Shown: positions 1-6,538 of the stretch, piece by piece
Position numbering within the stretch: position 1 is the stretch's first letter
Layout of the letters: every line of letters starts with the position of its first letter
From: Actinobacteria bacterium UBA3028
GTDB taxonomy: Bacteria; Actinomycetota; Actinomycetes; Nanopelagicales; Nanopelagicaceae
Assembly: GCA_002367715.1 (NCBI GenBank)
Contig: DFDL01000045.1
Location: 1-12,418, forward strand
Reading direction: 5' to 3'
DNA: 12,418 nucleotides
Program-made: the position numbers and the translations under genes
The notes under the pieces: model-generated
Databases searched by the model: none
The model's input: only the letters and a program-made list of their open reading frames with translations
Told to the model about the DNA's origin: nothing

Positions 1-258
1 GACTGGTGGGAGATAACATCAAATGTACTTGGCATCGACCCAAATAATTCAGAGGAGCGAGTCATATATGGCTCATTAACTACTCTAGTTGCTGGTTCAA
101 AAGCTAAAGCTATTAAGACGATACTGCTGATTAGCGATGAGCCAATAGCGGAAGGCCTCGGAATCGGCGCCTACACTGCAAATTGCAGAACTGGATCAAC
201 TGCCGAAAAGATTCCAAGCAATACCTATACCCAAAGTCTAGATCGAATTAGCGATTAG
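1..258 (+). CDS. C-terminal fragment of an unrecognised protein
   Basis: An open frame runs from the first base to a TAG at 256-258 and encodes the last 85 residues of a protein whose start lies left of the window. It begins DWWEITSNVLGIDPNN and ends TYTQSLDRISD. It looks soluble: there is no long hydrophobic segment, only a short hydrophobic strand (KTILLIS, about residues 38-44) followed by a Gly/Ala-rich stretch. I do not recognise the family and assign no function. Codon use resembles the neighbouring genes and the frame is uninterrupted, which supports real coding. The last 11 bp overlap the 3' end of the convergent pduO gene. That kind of tail-to-tail overlap is common in compact genomes. 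Confidence 0.6.
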   Translation, partial: DWWEITSNVLGIDPNNSEERVIYGSLTTLVAGSKAKAIKTILLISDEPIAEGLGIGAYTANCRTGSTAEKIPSNTYTQSLDRISD

Positions 259-823
259 CCCCGGGTACCCAAAGAACATCGCCCTCTGACTTATTTTCGT
301 AACGGGCTAGAACAAAGAGTAGATCTGAGAGTCGGTTCAAATACTTTGCAGTTAACGAGTTAACTCCGCCCCCAAATTGATGGATTGCATGCCAAGTATT
401 GCGCTCTGCTCTTCTTGCCACAGTTCTTGCCACGTGAAGTAGCGCTGAAGCAGGAGATCCTGATGGAAGCACAAAACTTCGGAGCGGCTCTAAGCTCTCA
501 TTGAAGTTATCAATCTGCTCTTCAAGATAGCTAATTTGGGATTCAATAACGCGCAGCGGTTCGATCTTTGGATCATCTACAACAGGCGTGCAGAGATCGG
601 CCCCCACATCGAAGAGGTCATTTTGAATTCGAATCAACAGCTTTAGAATTTGTGGGTCACTAATTTGACCAAGTGCGAGTACGACGCCAATCGCTGAATT
701 GGCCTCATCTACAGTTGCATAAGCCTCCAAACGCGGGTCATTCTTAGATGTCCGACTCATATCCCCTAGCGAGGTTGTGCCATCATCGCCAGTTTTTGTA
801 TATATTCGCGTTAGATTTACCAT
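248..823 (-). CDS. pduO: PduO-type ATP:cob(I)alamin adenosyltransferase
   Basis: This 191-residue protein transfers the adenosyl group of ATP to cob(I)alamin, making adenosylcobalamin (coenzyme B12) in the cytoplasm. The family hallmarks are visible. The N-terminal ATP-binding stretch TRIYTKTGDDGTTSLGD is at residues 5-21. The helical-bundle motif RRAER is near 137-141, and NRLSDLLFVLAR is at 163-174, in the usual C-terminal position. Length fits a single-domain PduO enzyme. The ATG at 821-823 is chosen because the conserved N-terminus begins within a few residues of it; the upstream Shine-Dalgarno sequence is weak (an AGG about 8 nt away). It is divergent from murA and overlaps the preceding plus-strand frame by 11 bp at its 3' end. 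Mycobacterium tuberculosis also has a pduO-type gene divergent from murA near its atp operon (family knowledge). No cobalamin riboswitch fits in the 84-bp upstream gap. The gene implies that the cell uses or salvages B12. Confidence 0.93.
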   Translation of the reverse strand: MVNLTRIYTKTGDDGTTSLGDMSRTSKNDPRLEAYATVDEANSAIGVVLALGQISDPQILKLLIRIQNDLFDVGADLCTPVVDDPKIEPLRVIESQISYLEEQIDNFNESLEPLRSFVLPSGSPASALLHVARTVARRAERNTWHAIHQFGGGVNSLTAKYLNRLSDLLFVLARYENKSEGDVLWVPGANR

Positions 824-867
824 GGGGTGAGCCTAATTCAATCACTACGATTAGACCACTCGAGTAG

Positions 868-902
868 AGGCCAGATAGTCCAGATTTATCAAGAGTCCAG
901 AT
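868..902 (+). repeat. Three 9-bp direct repeats (AGKCCAGAT) before murA
   Basis: AGGCCAGAT (868-876) is followed directly by AGTCCAGAT (877-885). After an 8-bp spacer, AGTCCAGAT occurs again at 894-902. Copies two and three are identical, and copy one differs at one base. The array lies in the divergent pduO-murA intergenic region and ends 5 bp before the murA GTG. It could be a cluster of regulator-binding half-sites or an overlapping promoter element. Function is inference; the repeats are directly visible. Confidence 0.55.
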
Positions 903-904
903 AA

Positions 905-913
905 GAGGTGATC
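905..913 (+). promoter_or_regulatory. Extended Shine-Dalgarno-like sequence overlapping the murA GTG
   Basis: GAGGTGATC at 905-913 is complementary over nine bases to the conserved 3' tail of bacterial 16S rRNA (GAUCACCUC). The murA start codon GTG (908-910) lies inside this match instead of 5-9 bases downstream of it. An in-frame TAA at 902-904 excludes an upstream start, and no ATG, GTG or TTG follows in frame at normal spacing. The element may be coincidental, may work with an unusual start, or may indicate leaderless initiation at the GTG. Confidence 0.4.
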
Positions 914-2188
914 ACCATCGAAAATACCAACGAATATTTCCAAATAGTTGGTGGCACAAGACTCACTGGTGAGGTACAAATTCATGGCGCTAAGAATTCG
1001 GCTCTGAAATTAATGGCCGCCTCGCTACTTGCAGTTGGCGAAACTACGATCCAGAACGTTCCAGATATCGCCGATGTCCACATCATGGAGGAGCTACTCA
1101 CAAGACTTGGCTGTAAATGTTCTTATAACTCTGAAACCTTAATAATGAAGATTGACGTCCCAAAAACTCCTGGCCATCGCGCAGATTACGACTTAGTTCG
1201 AAAGATGCGAGCCTCGATAAATGTTCTAGGCCCTCTGGTTACCCGCGTAGGCGAAGTTGAGGTTGCACTTCCCGGCGGGGATGCAATTGGATCTCGTGGA
1301 ATTGATTTCCATATTAAAGGGCTAATTGATTTAGGGGCTAAGGCACGCTCTGAACACGGATATGTAATTGCCACTGCGCCAAATGGATTGCAGGGAGCCA
1401 ATATCGCCCTTGATTTTCCAAGTGTTGGCGCTACTGAAAATATTATGACCGCAGCTGTTCTCGCCAATGGAATTACTAAAATTGATAATGCTGCGCGCGA
1501 ACCAGATGTAGTAGATCTTGGTGAGTTCTTAATTTCAATGGGCGCAAAGATTGAGGGCCTGGGAACTCCAATAATTACAATTACCGGAGTCAAGGAATTA
1601 AAACCGACAACTCACTCGACACTTTCGGATCGCATTGTTGCTGGTACCTGGGCCTTTGCCGCAGTTATGACACAAGGCGACATAACAATTAAAGGTGGAA
1701 GAGCAGAACACCTTGAAGTGCCACTTGATAAATTGGTTGCGGCAGGCGCAATTATCACAACGACATCTGATGGCTTTAGAGTCCGGATGAATAAACAGCC
1801 GATTGCCACCGATGTCGCGACTCTGCCATACCCCGGTTTTCCAACTGATTTGCAACCATTCATAATTACCATGAATTCGATTGCGAAAGGAGATTCAATA
1901 GTTACTGAGAATGTCTTTGAAGGAAGATTCATGTTTATCAGCGAATTACAACGACTTGGCGCGCAGATTCAAATCGATGGCCATCACGCTTCAGTTACCG
2001 GAAAAGAACAACTATCTGGTGCCCCGGTCGTGGCAACAGATATTCGTGCTGGCGCAAGCCTGGTTTTAGCTGGTTTGGTGAGCGAGGGAACAACAACTGT
2101 TGAGGCTGCTTATCATGTTGATCGAGGTTATCCCGGATTTGTTGAGGCGCTTGTAAATTTGGGAGCTAATGTAACTCGTCATAGCTAA
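908..2188 (+). CDS. murA: UDP-N-acetylglucosamine 1-carboxyvinyltransferase (MurA)
   Basis: MurA transfers enolpyruvate from PEP to UDP-GlcNAc, the first committed step of peptidoglycan synthesis, in the cytoplasm. The protein has 426 residues, near the usual 415-430. It shows the substrate-binding GAKNS motif (residues 27-31) with the conserved Lys29 and Asn30. The active-site loop is LPGGDAIGSRG (121-131). YPGFPTDLQP carries Asp314, which matches the general base of the Escherichia coli enzyme. In the loop, the position that is Cys115 in E. coli is Asp125 here (GAT, 1280-1282). Family knowledge links Asp at this position to fosfomycin insensitivity, as in M. tuberculosis and Chlamydia. The GTG at 908 is the only canonical start after the in-frame TAA at 902-904. 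It places about ten residues before the conserved FQIVGGTRLTGEV start of the fold. The gene is divergent from pduO and convergent with atpC. Confidence 0.97.
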   Translation: MITIENTNEYFQIVGGTRLTGEVQIHGAKNSALKLMAASLLAVGETTIQNVPDIADVHIMEELLTRLGCKCSYNSETLIMKIDVPKTPGHRADYDLVRKMRASINVLGPLVTRVGEVEVALPGGDAIGSRGIDFHIKGLIDLGAKARSEHGYVIATAPNGLQGANIALDFPSVGATENIMTAAVLANGITKIDNAAREPDVVDLGEFLISMGAKIEGLGTPIITITGVKELKPTTHSTLSDRIVAGTWAFAAVMTQGDITIKGGRAEHLEVPLDKLVAAGAIITTTSDGFRVRMNKQPIATDVATLPYPGFPTDLQPFIITMNSIAKGDSIVTENVFEGRFMFISELQRLGAQIQIDGHHASVTGKEQLSGAPVVATDIRAGASLVLAGLVSEGTTTVEAAYHVDRGYPGFVEALVNLGANVTRHS

Positions 2189-2226
2189 TTTATTTAGTGA
2201 TACCAAGCGCAGTGGATAGGGCGTAA

Positions 2227-2484
2227 TTAATCGGTTGATTCGCCGAGAATTGAGACTCGGTTATTTGAAACTGAGATAAATCCACCATGGATATTGAACT
2301 CTTGTGATGTACCGTCAGCAACTTTGATGCTCACCATTCCATCTGCCAATACTCCAAGAAGCGGTGCGTGCCCTGGCAATACGCCGATGTCACCCTCTAG
2401 TGTGCGAGCTGAAATCATTTTCGCCTCACCAGACCAGACCCGCTTCTCGGGAGATACAACTTCAACAGTTAAGTTTGTTGCCAT
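2227..2484 (-). CDS. atpC: ATP synthase F1 epsilon subunit, short form without C-terminal domain
   Basis: Epsilon joins the gamma stalk to the c-ring in the rotor. The 85 residues cover only the N-terminal beta-sandwich domain: LTVEVVSPEKRVWSGEA near the start, then the conserved ISARTLEGDIGVLPGHAPLL stretch, ending VSILGESTD. Typical epsilon subunits have 120-140 residues, with two C-terminal helices that can extend and inhibit ATP hydrolysis. Those helices are missing. The frame past the TAA (2227-2229) gives only ten non-helical residues before another stop, and murA's 3' end lies 38 bp away, so a simple frameshift does not restore the domain. The ATG at 2482-2484 matches the family N-terminus, and an AAAGG lies somewhat far upstream. 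The gene follows atpD by 6 bp and ends the operon. Short epsilons are known in some bacteria such as Chlorobium (family knowledge). Confidence 0.95.
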   Translation of the reverse strand: MATNLTVEVVSPEKRVWSGEAKMISARTLEGDIGVLPGHAPLLGVLADGMVSIKVADGTSQEFNIHGGFISVSNNRVSILGESTD

Positions 2485-2490
2485 TTGGAT

Positions 2491-3918
2491 TTAGGCCTTT
2501 GCCAATTCTGCTGCGCGCTTTTCAACATCATCTAAGCCACCACACATAAAGAAGGCCTGTTCTGGAACATGGTCATACTTTCCATCTGCAAGTGCTTCAA
2601 AAGCTGCGATAGTTTCGGTAAGTGGAACGAATGAGCCTTCGAGTCCGGTAAATACCTTTGCTACGAAGGTGTTCTGCGAGAGGAAGCGCTGAATACGACG
2701 CGCACGACCTACAAGAATACGATCTTCTTCAGAGAGCTCATCGATACCAAGAATTGCAATGATGTCCTGCAGATCCTTATAACGCTGAAGGATTTGCTTT
2801 ACCCGGTTCGCTACGCCGAAGTGGTGTTCTCCGATATAGCGTGGATCCAAAATGCGTGAAGTTGAATCCAGTGGATCTACAGCAGGGTAGATACCGAGCT
2901 CTGAGATTGGACGAGACAAGACAGTTGTTGCATCTAAGTGCGCGAAGGTTGTGTGCGGAGCTGGGTCAGTGATGTCATCAGCAGGAACATAGATCGCCTG
3001 CATTGATGTAATCGAGTGGCCGCGGGTTGAGGTAATTCGCTCTTGTAGCTGACCCATCTCATCGGCAAGAGTTGGTTGGTAACCCACTGCAGATGGCATA
3101 CGTCCTAGAAGTGTTGAAACTTCAGAACCAGCTTGCGTGAAACGGAAGATATTATCGATGAAGAGAAGCACATCTTGCTTCTGAACATCGCGGAAGTACT
3201 CAGCCATGGTTAGCGCTGAAAGCGCAACGCGAAGACGAGTTCCAGGTGGTTCATCCATCTGGCCAAAGACCAATGCGGTCTTATTGATAACACCGGTCTC
3301 GGTCATCTCCAAGAACAAGTCATTTCCTTCACGGGTGCGCTCTCCTACGCCAGCGAATACTGATACGCCACCGAAGTTTTCAGCTACTCGGTAGATCATC
3401 TCTTGGATCAAAACTGTCTTTCCTACACCAGCTCCACCAAAGAGTCCGATCTTTCCACCACGAACATACGGTGTAAGAAGATCGATAACTTTAATTCCAG
3501 TTTCAAACATCTCGGTCTTAGATTCTAGTTGATCGAAAGCTGGCGCGGTGCGGTGGATAGGCCAACGCTCTTTGATATCGAGGGAAGATGTTGGAACATC
3601 TAGTGACTCACCAAGAGTGTTAAATACGTGGCCCTTAGTTACATCACCAACAGGTACCGAGATTGCAGAGCCGGTATCTTCTACAGCCGCGCCACGGACC
3701 ATGCCGTCGGTAGGCTGCATTGAGATAGCGCGGACTAAGTTATCGCCGATGTGCTGTGCCACTTCGAGTGTAAGCATGCGCTTCTCACCGCCGAGTGTCA
3801 CATCAACATGCAACGCATTGAAGATCGCTGGCATCGAATCGGCTGGGAATTCAATATCCACAACCGGACCGATAACGCGTGCTACGCGACCTGTTCCTGT
3901 TTTTGTTCCTGCTGACAT
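2491..3918 (-). CDS. atpD: ATP synthase F1 beta subunit
   Basis: Beta is the catalytic subunit of F1 and interconverts ADP plus Pi and ATP. With the start at 3918 it has 475 residues, normal for the family. The P-loop GGAGVGKT is at about 161-168. GERTREGND follows with the catalytic Glu near 193. The Walker B stretch is LLFIDNIFRFTQAGSE, and the C-terminal DELSEED motif is intact. Two ATG codons stand in tandem (3919-3921 and 3916-3918). The GGAG in the end of atpG lies 3 nt from the first and 6 nt from the second, so the second is preferred; the first would add one Met. The preferred ATG overlaps the atpG stop as TGATG, which implies translational coupling. atpC follows after 6 bp. Confidence 0.97.
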   Translation of the reverse strand: MSAGTKTGTGRVARVIGPVVDIEFPADSMPAIFNALHVDVTLGGEKRMLTLEVAQHIGDNLVRAISMQPTDGMVRGAAVEDTGSAISVPVGDVTKGHVFNTLGESLDVPTSSLDIKERWPIHRTAPAFDQLESKTEMFETGIKVIDLLTPYVRGGKIGLFGGAGVGKTVLIQEMIYRVAENFGGVSVFAGVGERTREGNDLFLEMTETGVINKTALVFGQMDEPPGTRLRVALSALTMAEYFRDVQKQDVLLFIDNIFRFTQAGSEVSTLLGRMPSAVGYQPTLADEMGQLQERITSTRGHSITSMQAIYVPADDITDPAPHTTFAHLDATTVLSRPISELGIYPAVDPLDSTSRILDPRYIGEHHFGVANRVKQILQRYKDLQDIIAILGIDELSEEDRILVGRARRIQRFLSQNTFVAKVFTGLEGSFVPLTETIAAFEALADGKYDHVPEQAFFMCGGLDDVEKRAAELAKA

Positions 3919-4826
3919 CATTCGCTCCCTGCGCTAGCTGAGGCAAGCGCATCTGCGCCGCCGACGATTTCACTGATCTCTTGCGTAATTTCAGCTTGAC
4001 GAGCTGCGTTAGCAAGACGGGTTAAGGACTTTATTAACTCATCAGCATTGTCAGTTGCTGACTTCATTGCACGACGGCGTGCTGCATGCTCGGAGGCAGC
4101 AGATTGCAACATCGCATTAAAGACTCGAGCCTCAATGTAGCGAGGTAGTAAAGAATTTAATACCTCTGCTGCATTTGGTTCGAATTCATACATTGGTAGA
4201 AGCCCTGCGGGCGCATCTGATTCGACTACTTCTAGTGGAAGCATGCGACGTGCCTCTGGGATTTGGGTAATCATTGATTTGAACTGGGTGTAAACAATAT
4301 GAAGCTCATCCACGCCAGTCTCAACTGTTTCCGCATCTGCAATAAATGCAGCAATGAGAGCTTCAGAGACCTCTTTGGCATGTGCATAATTTGGATTATC
4401 TGAGAAGCCAGTCCATGAACCAGCGATCTTGCGACCGCGGAAACGGTAGTAATTAACTGCCTTGCGGCCTACTAGGTAAGCCTCGGTGGCCAATCCCCGC
4501 TCACGTAGCGCGGTAATTAGTTGATCGCCCTCTTTAATTGCAGCATTTGAGTAAGCGCCAGCCATTCCACGATCTGCAGTAATTATTAGAACTGCTGCGC
4601 GGCGTGGCGTCTCAGAAGGCGTTGTGAGTGGGTGGTTTGTACTGGAGAGAGATGCAACTGCTGTTACTGCGCGAGTAAGTTCATTTGCATATGGAGATGA
4701 GGCGGCCACGCGTTGTTGTGCCTTGACGATACGTGAGGCAGAGATTAGCTCCATTGCCTTCGTAATCTTCTTAGTCGCCTTTACCGAACGCATTCGGCGG
4801 CGATAGACGCGTAGTTGAGCACCCAT
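3918..4826 (-). CDS. atpG: ATP synthase F1 gamma subunit
   Basis: Gamma is the central rotor shaft that couples c-ring rotation to the beta catalytic sites. The 302 residues include the characteristic N-terminal helix (MRSVKATKKITKAMELISA, residues 12-30) and the C-terminal helix (RQAEITQEISEIVGGADAL). These two form the coiled coil inside the alpha3beta3 ring. The segment ADAETVETGVDELHIVYTQF in the middle appears compact. I see no obvious counterpart of the extra gamma loop described in mycobacteria, but that comparison is from memory and needs an alignment. The ATG at 4824-4826 lies 4 bp after the atpA stop. The ribosome-binding site is poor (AAGGGCGGG lies 12-20 nt upstream), so coupling with atpA is likely. 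The TGA at 3918-3920 overlaps the atpD start. Confidence 0.96.
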   Translation of the reverse strand: MGAQLRVYRRRMRSVKATKKITKAMELISASRIVKAQQRVAASSPYANELTRAVTAVASLSSTNHPLTTPSETPRRAAVLIITADRGMAGAYSNAAIKEGDQLITALRERGLATEAYLVGRKAVNYYRFRGRKIAGSWTGFSDNPNYAHAKEVSEALIAAFIADAETVETGVDELHIVYTQFKSMITQIPEARRMLPLEVVESDAPAGLLPMYEFEPNAAEVLNSLLPRYIEARVFNAMLQSAASEHAARRRAMKSATDNADELIKSLTRLANAARQAEITQEISEIVGGADALASASAGSE

Positions 4827-4830
4827 TTAG

Positions 4831-6468
4831 TTATCGGCCCGCCCTTGGAACTTGGCGAGTGATCTGCTCGTTATCTTCTCCGGCAAGTGCCTCTGCCTCT
4901 GCTTCATTGACTGCAGATGCAGCTGATGGTGAGAACTGCTTCTTAAATGTATCTATCGCTTCTTGTAGTGATGCAACTGTGTCATCAGTTAGCTCTCTGG
5001 TCGCTGAAATTACTTCAAATATCTTTGAACGTTCGCGACCAATGAAATCTAAGAATTCATTCTCAAAGCGACGGATATCTGCCACTGGAATCGAGTCCAT
5101 ATTTCCAGTTGTTCCCGCCCAGATAGATGCAGCCATTCTTTCAACTGAATAAGGTGAGTACTGACCCTGCTTAAGTAGCTCAACCATTCGTGCACCACGC
5201 TCAAGTTGTGCCTTTGATGCTGCATCAAGATCTGAACCGAAGGCAGCGAATGCCTCTAGTTCGCGATACTGCGCAAGGTCTAGACGCAGACGACCAGCAA
5301 TCTTCTTAATCGCCTTAGTCTGCGCTGAACCACCAACACGTGATACCGAAATACCTACGTTAATTGCTGGGCGCACACCTGCGTTGAAGAGATCTGTCTC
5401 AAGGAAGCACTGACCATCTGTAATTGAAATTACGTTGGTAGGAATGAACGCTGAAACGTCATTTCCCTTTGTTTCAATAATTGGAAGCCCGGTCATAGAA
5501 CCGCCACCAAGTTCATCTGAGAGTTTGGCACAGCGCTCTAATAGACGTGAATGTAAGTAGAAGACATCGCCTGGATAAGCTTCGCGGCCCGGTGGGCGAC
5601 GTAGCAATAGCGATACTGAACGATAGGCCTCAGCCTGCTTTGAAAGATCATCAAAGACGATTAGTACATGCTCGCCCTTGTACATCCAGTGCTGGCCAAT
5701 AGCAGAGCCAGTATATGGCGCTAGATATTTAAAGCCTGCTGGATCTGATGCTGGAGATGCAACGATTGTTGTGTACTCCATTGCTCCGGCCTCTTCCAAA
5801 GCTCCCTTTACAGATGCAATGGTCGAACCCTTCTGGCCAATAGCAACATAAATACATTTAACCTGCTTCTTTGGGTCGCCTGACTTCCAGTTCTCTCTCT
5901 GGTTAATGATTGTGTCAATAGCGATTGCAGTCTTACCAGTTTGGCGGTCACCAATAATTAACTGACGTTGTCCGCGGCCAATTGCAGTCATAGCATCAAT
6001 AGCCTTGATACCGGTCTGCATCGGCTCTTTAACTGGCTGTCGTTGCACAACTGATGGCGCCTGTACTTCTAGCGCACGTTGGGCTTCAGCCTTTATCTCG
6101 CCCTTGCCATCGATGGGTCTGCCAAGTGGATCAACAACACGGCCTAAGAAGCCATCGCCGACAGGTACGGAGAGAATTTCACCTGTTCGACTAACACTTG
6201 TACCTTCTTCAATTCCAGTGAACTCGCCAAGGATAACTACACCGATTTCGCGCACATCTAGGTTTAGCGCAAGACCGAGCGTTCCATTTTCGAACTTCAA
6301 GAGCTCGTTGGTCATTGTTGAAGGTAGGCCTTCAACACGGGCGATGCCATCGCCTGCTTGGGTTACGGTACCGATCTCATCGCGTGCTGCGGCTCCCGGT
6401 TTGTAAGAAGCAACGTGCTTTGCAAGCGCATCGCGAATCTCTTCGGGCCGGATCGTGAGTTCCGCCAT
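4831..6468 (-). CDS. atpA: ATP synthase F1 alpha subunit with C-terminal extension
   Basis: Alpha is the non-catalytic nucleotide-binding subunit of F1 and supplies the arginine finger to the beta site. With the chosen start it has 545 residues. The P-loop GDRQTGKT is at 173-180, and the arginine-finger region ISVSRVGGSAQ is present. The ATG at 6466-6468 (MAELTIRPEEI) is preferred. A strong Shine-Dalgarno sequence, AAGGAGAGAA (6471-6480), ends shortly before it, with the GGAG core 6 nt away. A TTG at 6483 in the same frame would lie upstream of that site and is unlikely. About 33 residues after KKQF, rich in Ala and Glu and ending EQITRQVPRAGR, extend past the end of the E. coli protein. Actinobacterial alphas commonly have such a tail, and in mycobacteria it suppresses ATP hydrolysis (family knowledge). 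Confidence 0.97.
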   Translation of the reverse strand: MAELTIRPEEIRDALAKHVASYKPGAAARDEIGTVTQAGDGIARVEGLPSTMTNELLKFENGTLGLALNLDVREIGVVILGEFTGIEEGTSVSRTGEILSVPVGDGFLGRVVDPLGRPIDGKGEIKAEAQRALEVQAPSVVQRQPVKEPMQTGIKAIDAMTAIGRGQRQLIIGDRQTGKTAIAIDTIINQRENWKSGDPKKQVKCIYVAIGQKGSTIASVKGALEEAGAMEYTTIVASPASDPAGFKYLAPYTGSAIGQHWMYKGEHVLIVFDDLSKQAEAYRSVSLLLRRPPGREAYPGDVFYLHSRLLERCAKLSDELGGGSMTGLPIIETKGNDVSAFIPTNVISITDGQCFLETDLFNAGVRPAINVGISVSRVGGSAQTKAIKKIAGRLRLDLAQYRELEAFAAFGSDLDAASKAQLERGARMVELLKQGQYSPYSVERMAASIWAGTTGNMDSIPVADIRRFENEFLDFIGRERSKIFEVISATRELTDDTVASLQEAIDTFKKQFSPSAASAVNEAEAEALAGEDNEQITRQVPRAGR

Positions 6469-6470
6469 CT

Positions 6471-6480
6471 TTCTCTCCTT
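6471..6480 (-). promoter_or_regulatory. Strong ribosome binding site of atpA
   Basis: On the minus strand this reads AAGGAGAGAA, with the GGAG core 6 nt before the ATG at 6466-6468. It is the clearest Shine-Dalgarno site in the operon, and it decides the start of alpha in favour of MAELTIRPEEI over a TTG five codons upstream that would lie before the site. Confidence 0.8.
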
Positions 6481-6490
6481 CAACTAATTC

Positions 6491-6510
6491 AGATTCACAT
6501 AGTGTGAACT
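6491..6510 (-). promoter_or_regulatory. Hairpin in the atpH-atpA intergenic region
   Basis: The minus-strand transcript reads AGUUCACACUAUGUGAAUCU here. The 6-bp perfect stem UUCACA/UGUGAA closes a 3-nt loop, and two more pairs (AG/CU) follow past a single bulged U. It sits in the 70-bp gap between atpH and atpA, with a very A/T-rich segment (about 6519-6536) on its atpH side. No U-run follows it, so it is not a classic intrinsic terminator. A role in mRNA processing or stability is inference. Confidence 0.45.
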
Positions 6511-6538
6511 CTGAAACCTATTTATTAATTTATAAAGC

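Noticed and set aside
886..894. DnaA-box-like TTATCAAGA between repeat copies
   Set aside because: It matches the TTATCCACA consensus at only 7 of 9 bases, stands alone, and is far from any dnaA/dnaN context.
824..907. Possible cobalamin riboswitch upstream of pduO
   Set aside because: The 84-bp gap is too short for the roughly 200-nt element, and I could not recognise a B12-box-like segment.
1186..1593. Minus-strand frame of 135 codons inside murA
   Set aside because: It is fully antisense to a clear murA reading frame, has no recognisable motif, and its composition is a shadow of the sense codons.
2189..2226. Terminator between murA and atpC
   Set aside because: CCAAGCGCAGTGG can form only a three-pair stem with mismatches inside, and no T-run follows in either direction.
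4831..6483. Longer alpha subunit starting at a TTG at 6483
   Set aside because: The strong ribosome site lies downstream of that TTG and is well spaced for the ATG at 6466-6468, and the family N-terminus matches the shorter form.
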